A stretch of 57,940 bases of DNA from BRH-c54 sp036567945 (GCA_036567945.1 DATCTM010000119.1:1-57940), one strand, 5' to 3'; shown: positions 43,354-52,583, counted from the first letter of the stretch. Notes: a model not told the origin generated them from the sequence alone. Numbers and translations are program-made.

Positions 43354-45399
43354 TTAAGCTGTATCTATGTTATCGTCTTTCTTTTCAGTTTTCGTATCTT
43401 CTGATTGAACAGTCTCTGAAACAACCTCTTCCTGTACTTTTTTCTTAGAACTTTTCTTTTCTTCTTTTAGCTCTTCTTCAAAAGCACTCTTTCCAAATAT
43501 TACTTCCAAATCATCTCTAAAAATTACTTCTTTTTCTAATAAAATTTCAGCCAATTGAGTCAACTTATCTTTGTTCTCGGTAAGAATTTTAACTGTTCTT
43601 GCGTAAGACTCTTCAATAAGTTTGCTTACTTCTTCATCTATCAACTGAGCTGTTTTCTCAGAATAAGGTTTCGAAAAAGAATAGTCAGACTGACCTGTTG
43701 AGTCATAATAACTTATATTTCCTAATTTTTCACTTAAGCCATAAATACTAATCATAGCATAAGCTTGCTTGGTAATTTTTTCTAAATCGCTTAATGCACC
43801 TGTAGAAACTTTTCCGAAAATTACTTGCTCGGCAGCTCTACCACCTAAAGCAGCACACATTTCATCTTTTAATTGTTCTGTAGTAGTTATTTGTCTTTCT
43901 TCGGGTAAATACCAAGCTGCTCCCAAAGATCTACCTCTAGGAATAATGGTTACTTTTACCAAAGGTGATGCATATTTTACCAACCAACTTACTGCTGCAT
44001 GACCAGCTTCGTGGTAAGCAATAGTTTTTCTTTCGTGGTCAGAAATAATTTTGTTTTTCTTTTCTAAACCACCAACAACTCTATCAACTGCATCTAAGAA
44101 ATCTTGTTTATTAATTACTTTCTTTTGCTTTCTTGCTGCAATTAAGGCTGCTTCATTACAAATATTAGCGATATCAGCCCCTGAAAATCCGGGCGTTTGT
44201 TTTGCTAAAAAGAACCTATCAACAGTTTCATCAATTTTTAACGGTTTTAAATGAACCTTGAATATTTCTTCTCTTTCGTGCAACTCAGGTAAATCAACGT
44301 GAATTTGTCTATCAAAACGTCCTGGTCTGATTAAAGCTCTATCTAACACATCAGCTCTGTTAGTTGCTGCCAATACAATAACTCCTGTGTTTGTTCCAAA
44401 ACCATCCATCTCTGTAAGCAACTGATTTAAAGTGTTTTCTCTTTCGTCATTTGCTCCTTGAGCCATTCCCTTCCCTCTTGAACGACCGATAGCATCTATC
44501 TCATCAATAAAAATAATGGATGGGGCTTTTTCTTTTGCTTGTTTAAACAAATCTCTTACTCTTGAAGCTCCAACACCAACAAACATTTCAACGAAATCGG
44601 AACCGGAAAGTGAGAAAAATGGCACTTTAGCCTCTCCTGCTACTGCTCTTGCCAACAAGGTTTTCCCTGTTCCAGGAGGACCAACCAACAAAGCTCCCTT
44701 AGGAATTTTTGCTCCTAATTCGGTATATTTTTCAGGTTTTTTCAAAAAGTCAACAATTTCTTGCACTTCTTCTTTTGCTCCTTCTAGTCCGGCAACATCT
44801 TCAAATGTTACTTTAACACTTTTTTCTTTATCGAATAACTGAGCTTTAGATTTCCCGATATTAAATATCTGTCCACCCGGACCACCGCCACCAGACATTC
44901 TTTTCATCAAAAACATCCATATTCCAACAATAATTAAAATTGGTAAAATAAAGCCTATTATGCCTCCTAGCCAATCCTCTTCAGTAACGGTTTTGTATTT
45001 CAGGCCTTTTTCATCCGACCATTTTTTCAGGTCTTTATCAAAATTATCTAACGAGTTAAACTCGAAAGTATAATGTGGTCCTTTATTGCCACTGTTAAAA
45101 TTATTACTTTTTATTTTTTTAGCATGTTCTTCTTTTGACAATGCTTCTTGAGTAAGGGTAACTCTAGCAACGCCTTTGTTTTTTACTACAACCACCTGTT
45201 CTACATCTCCTTGCATCACCATATCTTGAAATTCAGATTCAGTAATTACAGAAGATCCTCCGCTCCAGTTTAATAACTGAAGTGATAAAAGTACTATACC
45301 AACAATGGCATAAATCCAATAGAAACTAAACGGTTTTTTATTTGGGGTTTTATTATTTTTTGGAGGCTGGTTTCCTTTTTTATTATTGTTATTTTCCAT
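43354..45399 (-). CDS. ftsH: ATP-dependent zinc metalloprotease FtsH
   Basis: 681 aa. Membrane helix (26-44), periplasmic-type domain, second helix (145-165, followed by GGGGPGGQIFNIGKSKA), AAA domain with Walker A GPPGTGKT near 238, Walker B IIFIDEIDAIGR near 296, SRH ALIRPGRFDRQI, and the zinc motif HEAGH near 464. Degrades membrane and short-lived proteins. The tail is a Lys/Glu-rich region common in this phylum. 13 bases downstream of rsfS. Confidence 0.98.
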   Translation of the reverse strand: MENNNNKKGNQPPKNNKTPNKKPFSFYWIYAIVGIVLLSLQLLNWSGGSSVITESEFQDMVMQGDVEQVVVVKNKGVARVTLTQEALSKEEHAKKIKSNNFNSGNKGPHYTFEFNSLDNFDKDLKKWSDEKGLKYKTVTEEDWLGGIIGFILPILIIVGIWMFLMKRMSGGGGPGGQIFNIGKSKAQLFDKEKSVKVTFEDVAGLEGAKEEVQEIVDFLKKPEKYTELGAKIPKGALLVGPPGTGKTLLARAVAGEAKVPFFSLSGSDFVEMFVGVGASRVRDLFKQAKEKAPSIIFIDEIDAIGRSRGKGMAQGANDERENTLNQLLTEMDGFGTNTGVIVLAATNRADVLDRALIRPGRFDRQIHVDLPELHEREEIFKVHLKPLKIDETVDRFFLAKQTPGFSGADIANICNEAALIAARKQKKVINKQDFLDAVDRVVGGLEKKNKIISDHERKTIAYHEAGHAAVSWLVKYASPLVKVTIIPRGRSLGAAWYLPEERQITTTEQLKDEMCAALGGRAAEQVIFGKVSTGALSDLEKITKQAYAMISIYGLSEKLGNISYYDSTGQSDYSFSKPYSEKTAQLIDEEVSKLIEESYARTVKILTENKDKLTQLAEILLEKEVIFRDDLEVIFGKSAFEEELKEEKKSSKKKVQEEVVSETVQSEDTKTEKKDDNIDTA

Positions 45400-45412
45400 T
45401 CAATACGTTTAT

Positions 45413-45787
45413 TTAAGCTTGTTTTACTTGTGTTATTTCTGCATCTGCCCACAATCCTTCTAGGTTATAAAAATCTCTTTGTTCTTTTTGGAAAATGTGT
45501 ACTACCACATTAATATAATCCAATAAAACCCATTCTGCATTTCGATAACCTTCGGTATGCCATGCTCTGTCTTTCAATGTTTTTCTTACCTCTCTTTCTA
45601 CAGAACTTCCTAATGCAGCTACGTGCGTATTAGATGTTCCTGTACAAATTACGAAATATGCAGTTACTGCATTATCTAATTTTCGCATGTCTATGCTCAC
45701 TATGTCTTCTCCCTTCACATCTTGCAATCCTTTAATTATAACATCCACAAGGAGTTGCGTATCATCTAACTTTTTTACTTTTGCCAT
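45413..45787 (-). CDS. rsfS: Ribosome silencing factor RsfS
   Basis: 124 aa. Pattern DV(K/G)GEDIV.IDMR...AVTAYFVICTGTSNTHVAALG..VEREVRK and W.LLDY.NVVVHIFQ...R.FY.LE.LW.DA, the RsfS/IojAP family. It binds uL14 and blocks subunit joining in starved cells. First gene of the rsfS-ftsH-DUF2007-cdsA run, divergent from birA across 118 bases. Confidence 0.95.
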   Translation of the reverse strand: MAKVKKLDDTQLLVDVIIKGLQDVKGEDIVSIDMRKLDNAVTAYFVICTGTSNTHVAALGSSVEREVRKTLKDRAWHTEGYRNAEWVLLDYINVVVHIFQKEQRDFYNLEGLWADAEITQVKQA

Positions 45788-45891
45788 TAATTTTTATAAT
45801 AAATTTTTAAGTGGCAAAGTTACAGATTTCCAATAGAAGTAATTCAATTTATAAAAAATTGTTAGTTAAGCATTAGCACAAACTATTTAGT

Positions 45892-45899
45892 TAATTTTG
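45892..45899 (+). promoter_or_regulatory. -7 element for birA
   Basis: TAATTTTG (TAnnTTTG) ends 6 bases before the birA ATG at 45906. A transcript starting at the usual distance would begin at or next to the start codon, so birA may be leaderless. No clear -33 element was found. Confidence 0.5.
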
Positions 45900-45905
45900 A
45901 ATATT

Positions 45906-46661
45906 ATGTATGATAGTTTGTTTTTAGGAAGTAAAATTGTTCGATTAACAGAAGTTGATTCTACCAATGTTTATGCTGCTTCTTTGATTAAAAATAGTCC
46001 TAAAATCATTACAGACGGAATGGTTATATATACTGATAATCAAACCAATGGAAAAGGACAAAGAGGAAGAATTTGGGAAACTACTCCTAATAAAAACCTT
46101 ACTTTTTCAATCGTGCTAAAGCCCAACTTGCTGGTTAACGAACAGTTTCTATTAAGCAAAATTTGTGCGTTGGGTATTTTAGATTTTTTAACAGATTTAG
46201 GTATAAAAAATACCAGTATAAAATGGCCAAATGACATTTATGTAGGCAACCAAAAAATTGCAGGAATGTTGTTGGAAAACACATTAAAAAATTCAAAAAT
46301 TGAGTTTTGTATTGCCGGAATTGGTATAAACATTAACCAAACTGATTTTAATGAACATTTACAACAGGCCACCTCTTTGCAGCTTATTACCAATAAAAGT
46401 TACGAGTTGAGTCAGTTGTTAAGTCAATTGTTATTTTTTATTGAAAAACGCTATTTACAACTTAAATCAGGTAAACTCCAACAAATCAATAATGATTACC
46501 TCAACCATCTGTTAGGTTATAACACCGAAAGAACTTATCTCGTTAACAACCAAAAAGTTTTAGGCGTAATTAGCGGTGTTGCTTCCTCCGGAAAATTACA
46601 AGTCATTCATAAAAATAACCTACACGAATACGACATGAAAGAAATTGGGTTTGTGTTTTAA
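45906..46661 (+). CDS. birA: Biotin--[acetyl-CoA-carboxylase] ligase
   Basis: 251 aa from ATG 45906 (MYDSLFLGSKIV). An in-frame TTG three codons upstream at 45897 is part of the promoter element, so ATG is preferred. Ligase motifs: TNG(K)GQRGR.W near 48-56, WPNDI.(V)..(K)KI.G(M/I)L(L/I)E near 107-122 and GIGININQ near 142. It lacks an N-terminal HTH domain, so it is a monofunctional ligase, not a repressor. It biotinylates carboxylases such as the partner of the carboxylase in this window. Its stop overlaps the nadA stop (convergent). Confidence 0.95.
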   Translation: MYDSLFLGSKIVRLTEVDSTNVYAASLIKNSPKIITDGMVIYTDNQTNGKGQRGRIWETTPNKNLTFSIVLKPNLLVNEQFLLSKICALGILDFLTDLGIKNTSIKWPNDIYVGNQKIAGMLLENTLKNSKIEFCIAGIGININQTDFNEHLQQATSLQLITNKSYELSQLLSQLLFFIEKRYLQLKSGKLQQINNDYLNHLLGYNTERTYLVNNQKVLGVISGVASSGKLQVIHKNNLHEYDMKEIGFVF

Positions 46662-47641
46662 CTCAACTCCAACATTCTGTTTACTGATTTTAGAGCTTTC
46701 AGTCGGGTTTTTTCGGGCACAAAAATTTCGGGTTGAAGATGAACTAAACTGGCGTAAATTTTTTCTAATGTGTTTAGCTTCATATAAGGACATTCGCTAC
46801 AAGCACAGGTATTATTAGTTACTGCCGGAGCAGGAATTAATTTTTTATGAGGTACTGCTTGTTTCATTTTATGAATAATTCCAACTTCTGTTGCGACAAT
46901 AAATTCAGTTGTATCATCTTCTTCAACAAATTTTAACAAAGCAGTTGTAGAGCCAACAAAATCAGCATCATTCAGTACTACTTCCTGACATTCGGGATGA
47001 GCAATTAATTTGGCATTAGGATATTTTCCTTGCAACAGTTTCAATTTATCAGCTGAAATTTCAATATGCACCTCACAAGCTCCATCCCACAGAATCATCT
47101 CTCTACCTGTCTTTTTTTGCACATATTTTCCTAAATTAATATCGGGAGCAAAAATAATTTTAGCGTCTTTTGGCAAACTATCTACAATTTTTACGGCATT
47201 TGAAGAGGTGCAAATAATATCGCTCAATGCTTTTATTTCTGCTGAACAATTAATATAACTAATTACTATATGATTGGGATATTGTTTTAAAAAGGCTTCA
47301 AATTTATCGGTTGGTGCAGAATCTGCCAAGGAGCAGCCGGCATTTAAATCGGGAATAATTACTTTTTTGGTTGGATTTAAAATTTTAGCTGTCTCACCCA
47401 TAAAATGGACACCTGCAAAAAGAATTACATCAGCATCGGTTTTGGCTGCTTCTTGTGCCAAACCTAAGCTGTCTCCAATGTAATCGGCAATATCCTGAAT
47501 TTCTTCTTGTTGGTAATAATGAGCTAAGATAACTGCATTTTTCTCTTTTTTTAATCGAGCAATCTCTTCTACCAAATTTTTCTCTTTCTCTAACTCAGCT
47601 GTAACAAAGCCTTGTTTTTCAACTTCTTCTAAAGTGTTCAT
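46658..47641 (-). CDS. nadA: Quinolinate synthase A
   Basis: 327 aa from the ATG at 47641 (MNTLEEVEKQGF). A longer reading from 47695 would translate part of the repeated leader and is not preferred. Features: AHYYQ..EIQD.AD..GDSL.L(A)..A near 50-75, NCSAEIKALSD near 137, and CACSECPYM near 290 with Cys residues for the [4Fe-4S] cluster. It makes quinolinate from iminoaspartate and DHAP, the first committed NAD step; nadE (the last) is nearby. The repeated leader element directly abuts the start codon. Confidence 0.95.
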   Translation of the reverse strand: MNTLEEVEKQGFVTAELEKEKNLVEEIARLKKEKNAVILAHYYQQEEIQDIADYIGDSLGLAQEAAKTDADVILFAGVHFMGETAKILNPTKKVIIPDLNAGCSLADSAPTDKFEAFLKQYPNHIVISYINCSAEIKALSDIICTSSNAVKIVDSLPKDAKIIFAPDINLGKYVQKKTGREMILWDGACEVHIEISADKLKLLQGKYPNAKLIAHPECQEVVLNDADFVGSTTALLKFVEEDDTTEFIVATEVGIIHKMKQAVPHKKLIPAPAVTNNTCACSECPYMKLNTLEKIYASLVHLQPEIFVPEKTRLKALKSVNRMLELS

Positions 47642-47734
47642 CTGTTTATATTTATCGTTATTAAATCGGTCAGATGTAACTCCCTTAATAATCATTTTCT
47701 TGTATGAGAAAATTTTTACTCATGGTCGTTTCAT
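47642..47734 (-). promoter_or_regulatory. Duplicated 93-nt leader element, copy 2
   Basis: Same length, same ends (ATGAAACGA ... TAAACAG directly against the start codon) and the same 25-nt core beginning GAGTTACATCTGACC as at 1459-1551. This copy has a 5-bp hairpin tip ATGAG/CTCAT with a 10-base loop that copy 1 lacks. It lies between the hemN stop (47746) and the nadA start. Unlike copy 1, the ATGAAACGA reading frame stops after four codons, so it is not a conserved peptide. Confidence 0.6.
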
Positions 47735-47745
47735 TTCTTGTTTTT

Positions 47746-49113
47746 TTAAATGGTCATAGAAAAAATTCTTGTTGTTGGCTGTTTTCTAATTAAATGTAAA
47801 TCGAACGCCATACATACATTCCTAACAAATGGTCGAGCTTTTTCGGGCAGTTGCAATCCTTTTTCAGTAAAAACTACCAAGCCATCACTTTCCATTTCTT
47901 TCAATCTCTCAATACAAGCTTCCAACTCCGGAAATTGCATTGCTTCATCTTCCCAAGAAGTTTCAAAATGACACATAATATTTAAAATATGTTTTCTGAT
48001 AACTAAATCTTCATCCGACAATAAATGCCCTCTAAAAATTGGAATTATCCCTTTATTTACCGTATCTTGATATTCTTCAACCGTTTTTAGATTTTGGGCA
48101 AAACTGTACCAAGAATCACTAATAGAACTCATTCCCAAGCCTATCATTAATAGTGTTTTAGAGGCTGTATAACCCATAAAATTTCGGTGTAGGCTTTTAT
48201 TCTCCATAGCTTTATGCATACTGTCAGATGGCAATGCAAAATGATCCATACCAATTTCTACGTAACCCAAATCGCCTAATAACTGTTTACCCGTTTCATA
48301 CAACACTCTTTTTTCTTCGGCCGTAGGTAAATCGTTTTCATCATAACCTCTCTGTCCAACTCCTTTAATCCACGGCACATGGGCATAACTGTAAAAAGCA
48401 ATTCTGTCGGGCTTTAATATTTTGGTTTTGTTTATGGTATCAATAATTCCCTCTTTGGTTTGGTGTGGCAAGCCAAATACTAAATCGTGGCTAATAGAAT
48501 TGTAGCCTATTTTACGAGCATTTAGTGTTGCTGCTTCAACTTTTTCATAAGGTTGGATTCTGTTAATGGTTTTTTGAACTTTTTCATCATAATCTTGCAC
48601 ACCAAAACTACAACGGGTAAAGCCTAAATTATACAAGGTTTCTAAATGCTCATAAGTAGTATTGTTGGGATGTCCTTCAAAACTAAATTCATATTCTTCG
48701 CATTTTTCTGCTCGTTCTAAAATTCCATTTATCAATTTAGCCAAGTTTTCAGGACTAAAAAAAGTAGGTGTTCCTCCACCCAAATGGATTTCTTTAATAC
48801 GTGGTTTCTCTTGCAACACATCACAATACAATTTCCACTCTTTTAAAACCGTATCAATATAAGGTTCCTCAACACCGTGTTGCTTGGTAATTCGTTTGTG
48901 ACAACCACAAAAAGTACATAATTTTTCGCAAAATGGTAAGTGAATGTACAAGCTTATTCCTTCAGTAGCATTAGACTCCTCGAAAGCACGTTTCATGGTG
49001 CTTATCCAATCGTTGTAAGCGATTCCTTCTTCATTCCAAAAAGGCACTGTAGGATAACTGGTATATCGTGGTCCGGCAATGTTGTATTTTTGTATTAAGT
49101 TATTGTTTATCAT
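47746..49113 (-). CDS. hemN: Oxygen-independent coproporphyrinogen III oxidase
   Basis: 455 aa, full HemN length. Radical-SAM Cys motif C62-x3-C66-x2-C69 preceded by YIHLPF, then HLGGGTPTF near 108, GHPNNTT (E. coli: E.DPR) near 147, GVQD near 171, DLVFGLPHQT near 207 and a HemN C-terminal domain. It oxidises coproporphyrinogen III to protoporphyrinogen IX without O2, which matches life at low oxygen with cbb3. Only 4 bases downstream of gldC, so it is in the gldB-gldC operon. Confidence 0.95.
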   Translation of the reverse strand: MINNNLIQKYNIAGPRYTSYPTVPFWNEEGIAYNDWISTMKRAFEESNATEGISLYIHLPFCEKLCTFCGCHKRITKQHGVEEPYIDTVLKEWKLYCDVLQEKPRIKEIHLGGGTPTFFSPENLAKLINGILERAEKCEEYEFSFEGHPNNTTYEHLETLYNLGFTRCSFGVQDYDEKVQKTINRIQPYEKVEAATLNARKIGYNSISHDLVFGLPHQTKEGIIDTINKTKILKPDRIAFYSYAHVPWIKGVGQRGYDENDLPTAEEKRVLYETGKQLLGDLGYVEIGMDHFALPSDSMHKAMENKSLHRNFMGYTASKTLLMIGLGMSSISDSWYSFAQNLKTVEEYQDTVNKGIIPIFRGHLLSDEDLVIRKHILNIMCHFETSWEDEAMQFPELEACIERLKEMESDGLVVFTEKGLQLPEKARPFVRNVCMAFDLHLIRKQPTTRIFSMTI

Positions 49114-49117
49114 AAAT

Positions 49118-49447
49118 TTATTTTTGAGCTAATATTTTTTCGCCCATTTTTTTGGCAAATTCTCTAATTTCTTCAGCTGTAGCTGTGTCGCTTGTTGCTC
49201 TTTCATAAGTATCACTCATAGTAATCATACTTTGAAAAAAGAAGTGTTTCATTTCATCAATCATCATGTCTTTGGTCCATAAATCTATCCGCAAGGTATT
49301 GTTTTCTTTAGCATCCCAAAGGCTCATCATTAATGCTTTGCATTCACTGGAAGCATCCTGCACATCATCTTTAGAGTTCCAAGTAATTTTTTGTGGAACA
49401 TGATTTTCATCTAAACTTACTTTAATGTTTATTTCAGATTGTTTCAT
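49118..49447 (-). CDS. gldC: Gliding motility protein GldC
   Basis: 109 aa. Start MKQSEI.I.V.LDENHVPQKI.W.......SSECKALM(M/L)S(L/I)WD..ENNTLRIDLWTKDMMIDEM matches GldC of Flavobacterium johnsoniae. GldC is a small cytosolic protein whose absence weakens gliding; it is not secreted. 20 bases downstream of gldB and 4 bases before hemN. Confidence 0.93.
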   Translation of the reverse strand: MKQSEINIKVSLDENHVPQKITWNSKDDVQDASSECKALMMSLWDAKENNTLRIDLWTKDMMIDEMKHFFFQSMITMSDTYERATSDTATAEEIREFAKKMGEKILAQK

Positions 49448-49467
49448 TCTTGTAATTATTAAAAATA

Positions 49468-50499
49468 TTATGGTTTATATTTTGATTTTGTCAGTATTTT
49501 TTGATAGTCTTTTTTATGCATTAACTCAGGAATAGTTACCTCCGGATTTTTTTTCATGTAGGCTTTTACAATTTGCCACCCTAAATAATGTCCTATTCTT
49601 CCGGGAGATCCTTCCGGAAAACCCTGAGTAAAAGGAGCTTCCCCCATAAACTTAATGATTTGACTGTTTTCTTTAGTGTAAAGCAATTCATTATCCATAA
49701 AATAAAACCAAATTTCTTTTCTATTGTTTTCGCACCAATCGTATTGTTCTTGAGAATAATTAATTTTTTTAGCATCTTTTTCATTAGGAATAAGTGCATC
49801 CAACATATAAATTATTTTTCCCTGATGTATCATTTCTTCCATTAAATTTGGCTGAGCAACAGACATATCAAACTCTGTAGAAATCCACCCCAACAAAACA
49901 CTCGGCACTAAATATTCTTGAGACATCAACATACTTTTATATTGAGGTAACCCTAACTGAGCATAGGCTTTGTAATCGCTTCCTAAAAACATGTCTAAGC
50001 CAATTCCTAAGTAATCTTTCCCTGTAGCAATGGCATAATTAAATCCCGAAACATAGGTAATTATGGTTGGTACTTTTTCATTAGGAAAATAGTATTTATA
50101 ATGCTTAAAAGCGTCTGTTAGCTCTTTTTGGTAGGGAGAAAAGTCGGGAAATTGTTTTTGTACATCATCATAAACATCTCTAATTCCGGGGTCAGTTCTA
50201 AAAGCGTTTAACTGAAAATTAAAATCTCCTCTTCTAGCATCTCCAATATTGATAATTTGGTTGGTAAAATCATCAAAAAAAGGTTGATAGTTTTGAGCTA
50301 TCATCTCAATTTCATCGTTAGTAAGTTTATCTTTTTTTTGAAACAACTCTTTTTCAAAAGCTTTTACTTCTAGTTCCAAATCAACATGCGAAACATCAAT
50401 CTCTAAAGGATTATCTGAACATGAAAACAGGCTGAATACAAATAAAATTACAATAAAATAACTGCTAAAAAGACTACTATTTTTTATTATTTTATACAT
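49468..50499 (-). CDS. gldB: Gliding motility lipoprotein GldB
   Basis: 343 aa. Lipoprotein signal (LFSLFSC, Cys at 27) then the GldB body with the features FFDDFTNQIINIGD, QFPDFS.Y.KEL..AFKHYKYYFP and YVSGFN.....DYLGIGLDMFLG. GldB is an essential gliding/T9SS-associated lipoprotein in F. johnsoniae. It is divergent from a barrel gene across 65 bases, with gldC and hemN downstream. Confidence 0.94.
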   Translation of the reverse strand: MYKIIKNSSLFSSYFIVILFVFSLFSCSDNPLEIDVSHVDLELEVKAFEKELFQKKDKLTNDEIEMIAQNYQPFFDDFTNQIINIGDARRGDFNFQLNAFRTDPGIRDVYDDVQKQFPDFSPYQKELTDAFKHYKYYFPNEKVPTIITYVSGFNYAIATGKDYLGIGLDMFLGSDYKAYAQLGLPQYKSMLMSQEYLVPSVLLGWISTEFDMSVAQPNLMEEMIHQGKIIYMLDALIPNEKDAKKINYSQEQYDWCENNRKEIWFYFMDNELLYTKENSQIIKFMGEAPFTQGFPEGSPGRIGHYLGWQIVKAYMKKNPEVTIPELMHKKDYQKILTKSKYKP

Positions 50500-50525
50500 G
50501 CTAGATTAATCTTATAATATTTGTA

Positions 50526-50533
50526 TAAATTTG
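50526..50533 (+). promoter_or_regulatory. Candidate -7 element for the 50565 gene
   Basis: TAAATTTG fits TAnnTTTG, 31 bases before the ATG. The -33 TTG is not seen at the usual distance. Supports a promoter in the divergent gap. Confidence 0.4.
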
Positions 50534-50564
50534 TAATTCAATATTAACTTATAAGCTAAAGAAA

Positions 50565-51320
50565 ATGAAAAAAGCAAAGTTACTTACTTTAATACTATTT
50601 ATAGGAATTATTTCCCACCTTTCTGCACAAGAAAGTGAAGATAGAAGTTTTAGATTTGGATTACATTTCTCCCCTAATATTGCTTGGTTAAACCCTTCTT
50701 CAGATGGGTATGAAAAAAATGGTTCTTCCTTAGGGTTTTCTTACGGATTATCTGCTGAATTTTTCTTAGCTAAAAACTATTTATTTTCAACAGGACTAAC
50801 CCTTAATAAGTTAGGAGGAAACCTCAGCTATTTTGATCATTTTCATGATGCTGATAATAATGTATACTCATTTACACAAATTGACCAATCTTATAACCTA
50901 AAATACATTGAGATTCCACTTACATTGAAATTAAGAACCAACGAAATTGGTTACATGACTTATTACGGAAATTTTGGTGTAAAAACAGGTTTTAATTATA
51001 GTTCTAATGGTGATTTTGAATACAAAAATATAAGTGGTGGAATTTCTAAAAGTGATGTAGATATAAAAAATGATATTAAATTTTTTAATGCTTGGTTAGT
51101 AATTGGCATTGGTGCAGAATACAGTATTTCCGGAAATACTGCCGTAATGTTTGGCATCACTTTCAATAATGGTTTTATAAATACATTAGATAATAAACTT
51201 GTTAATTTAGATGGAAACGGAGCTCCCATTTACAATACCGATGGAACTCCAAATTACAAGAACAAATCAGCCAATGCTAATCTTAATTACTTTTCTTTAG
51301 ATTTAGGCATCTATTTTTAA
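50565..51320 (+). CDS. Outer-membrane beta-barrel protein, porin-like
   Basis: 251 aa with signal peptide (1-20, ending ...SHLSAQ). The pattern RFGLHFSPNIAWLNP...SLGFSYGLSAEFFLAKNYLFSTGL, then IEIPLTLKLRTNEIGYMTYYGNFGVKTGFNY and ending SLDLGIYF, is the barrel type seen in PorT/OmpW-like proteins of Bacteroidota. PorT is a T9SS component, but that assignment is not secure. It is followed by nadE (9-base gap), probably co-transcribed. Confidence 0.8.
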   Translation: MKKAKLLTLILFIGIISHLSAQESEDRSFRFGLHFSPNIAWLNPSSDGYEKNGSSLGFSYGLSAEFFLAKNYLFSTGLTLNKLGGNLSYFDHFHDADNNVYSFTQIDQSYNLKYIEIPLTLKLRTNEIGYMTYYGNFGVKTGFNYSSNGDFEYKNISGGISKSDVDIKNDIKFFNAWLVIGIGAEYSISGNTAVMFGITFNNGFINTLDNKLVNLDGNGAPIYNTDGTPNYKNKSANANLNYFSLDLGIYF

Positions 51321-51329
51321 CACCTGAGT

Positions 51330-52124
51330 ATGATTAGTTCTGAAAAAACGGTTACCCATATTGTTAATTGGTTGAAACAATATGCAGAAAAAGCACATGC
51401 TAAAGGTTTTGTTGTTGGTATTTCGGGAGGTATTGATTCTGCTGTTACTTCAGCTTTAGCTGCTCTTACCCAACTACCTGTTTTGTGTTTGGAAATGCCC
51501 ATTTATCAAGATATAAAACAGGTAAATAGAGGGCATAAACATATTGAACAATTAAAATCAAAATTTAATAACGTAACTAATTTACAAACTGATCTCACTC
51601 CTATTTTTGATAGTTTTTTAAAAGCTCTATCTACTAATAAAGACAATGAATCAGAAGCATTAGCTCTAGTGAACCTAAGGGCTAGAATGAGAATGACAGC
51701 ACTTTATTACCATGCTCAAAAAAATGGTTTTTTAGTAGTGGGTACGGGCAATAAAATTGAAGATTTTGGTGTAGGGTTCTATACTAAGTATGGTGATGGT
51801 GGCGTAGATATTAGCCCCATTGCAGATTTAACAAAAACAGAAGTTTATGTGTTAGGAGAGTTTTTAGGTGTAAATAATGATATAATGGTTGCCCCACCAA
51901 CTGATGGGCTTTGGGGTGATGAAAGAACCGATGAAGAACAAATAGGAGCCACTTATCCGGAATTAGAATGGGCTATGGGTTTTGTAAATAAGAATACAAC
52001 TGAAAACAACCTGAGCGAAAGACAAAGAGAAGTATTGGCCATCTACAAAAAACTGAATGCCGCTAACCAACACAAAATGAATCCTATTCCTGTCTGTATA
52101 ATTCCTGATGAGTTAAGGAATTAA
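51330..52124 (+). CDS. nadE: NAD(+) synthetase, ammonia-dependent type
   Basis: 264 aa, no glutaminase domain. PP-loop SGGIDSAVTSAL near 30-41, NLRARMRMTALY near 110, GTGNKIEDFGVGF(Y)TKYGDGGVDISP.ADLTKTEV near 139-170, and PTDGLWGDERTDEEQIG near 190-206. It converts deamido-NAD plus ammonia and ATP to NAD, the last step of synthesis. Its stop is directly next to that of the convergent gene at 52125 with no bases between them. Confidence 0.96.
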   Translation: MISSEKTVTHIVNWLKQYAEKAHAKGFVVGISGGIDSAVTSALAALTQLPVLCLEMPIYQDIKQVNRGHKHIEQLKSKFNNVTNLQTDLTPIFDSFLKALSTNKDNESEALALVNLRARMRMTALYYHAQKNGFLVVGTGNKIEDFGVGFYTKYGDGGVDISPIADLTKTEVYVLGEFLGVNNDIMVAPPTDGLWGDERTDEEQIGATYPELEWAMGFVNKNTTENNLSERQREVLAIYKKLNAANQHKMNPIPVCIIPDELRN

Positions 52125-52583
52125 TTATTCTTCTTGCTGAGTAATTAACTGCCCTTCTTTTTCTATTCCATTATTTTTTACAATATTATAATGAAACCCT
52201 CCTTGATATTGTTTATACTCAACAATTGCAACAGGAAAATCAAAATCTGAATCGTCTATATCATCCGATTTTTTAATTAACTCAATGTCACACTCAAATG
52301 GATCTGCATAATAAACACTTGCTAAGGTAGAAAAAACTATCCTCTTTGTAAAATAACCTTCCTTAGACAATTCTATTGTGTAATATCTATTTACCCACAA
52401 GTTAAAAGCGAATTTATTAGTAAAAAAATCAGAATGGATTAGGGAGTTGTCTTCATATAATTTAATCTCCACATTATTTAATTTTTTACCTTTTTCGTTT
52501 ACTATATAACCTTTAAATTCTACCTGGGCAAAACCACTTATGGTGATAAAAATTACTGCTAAAAATGTAACTATTTTTTTCAT
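52125..52583 (-). CDS. Small secreted protein with carboxypeptidase-regulatory-like domain
   Basis: 152 aa with signal peptide (1-19, ending ...SGFAQ). Next comes GYIVNEKGKKLNNVEIKLYEDNS, then YTIELSKEGYFTKRIVF, the CarboxypepD_reg/TonB-plug-type beta sandwich seen in many exported proteins of this phylum. Short C-terminal extension, rich in Asp and Gln. Function unknown. The upstream 163-base gap (52584-52746) has only three ATTACG(T/C)A repeats. Confidence 0.7.
   Translation of the reverse strand: MKKIVTFLAVIFITISGFAQVEFKGYIVNEKGKKLNNVEIKLYEDNSLIHSDFFTNKFAFNLWVNRYYTIELSKEGYFTKRIVFSTLASVYYADPFECDIELIKKSDDIDDSDFDFPVAIVEYKQYQGGFHYNIVKNNGIEKEGQLITQQEE

Noticed and set aside
45897..45905. TTG start for birA
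   Set aside because: It overlaps the -7 element and ATG follows three codons later.
47642..47695. Longer nadA start (MIIKGVTSDRF...)
   Set aside because: It would translate the repeated leader; the same DNA before the other gene is in a different frame and ends in a stop. NadA proteins begin near MNTLEE.
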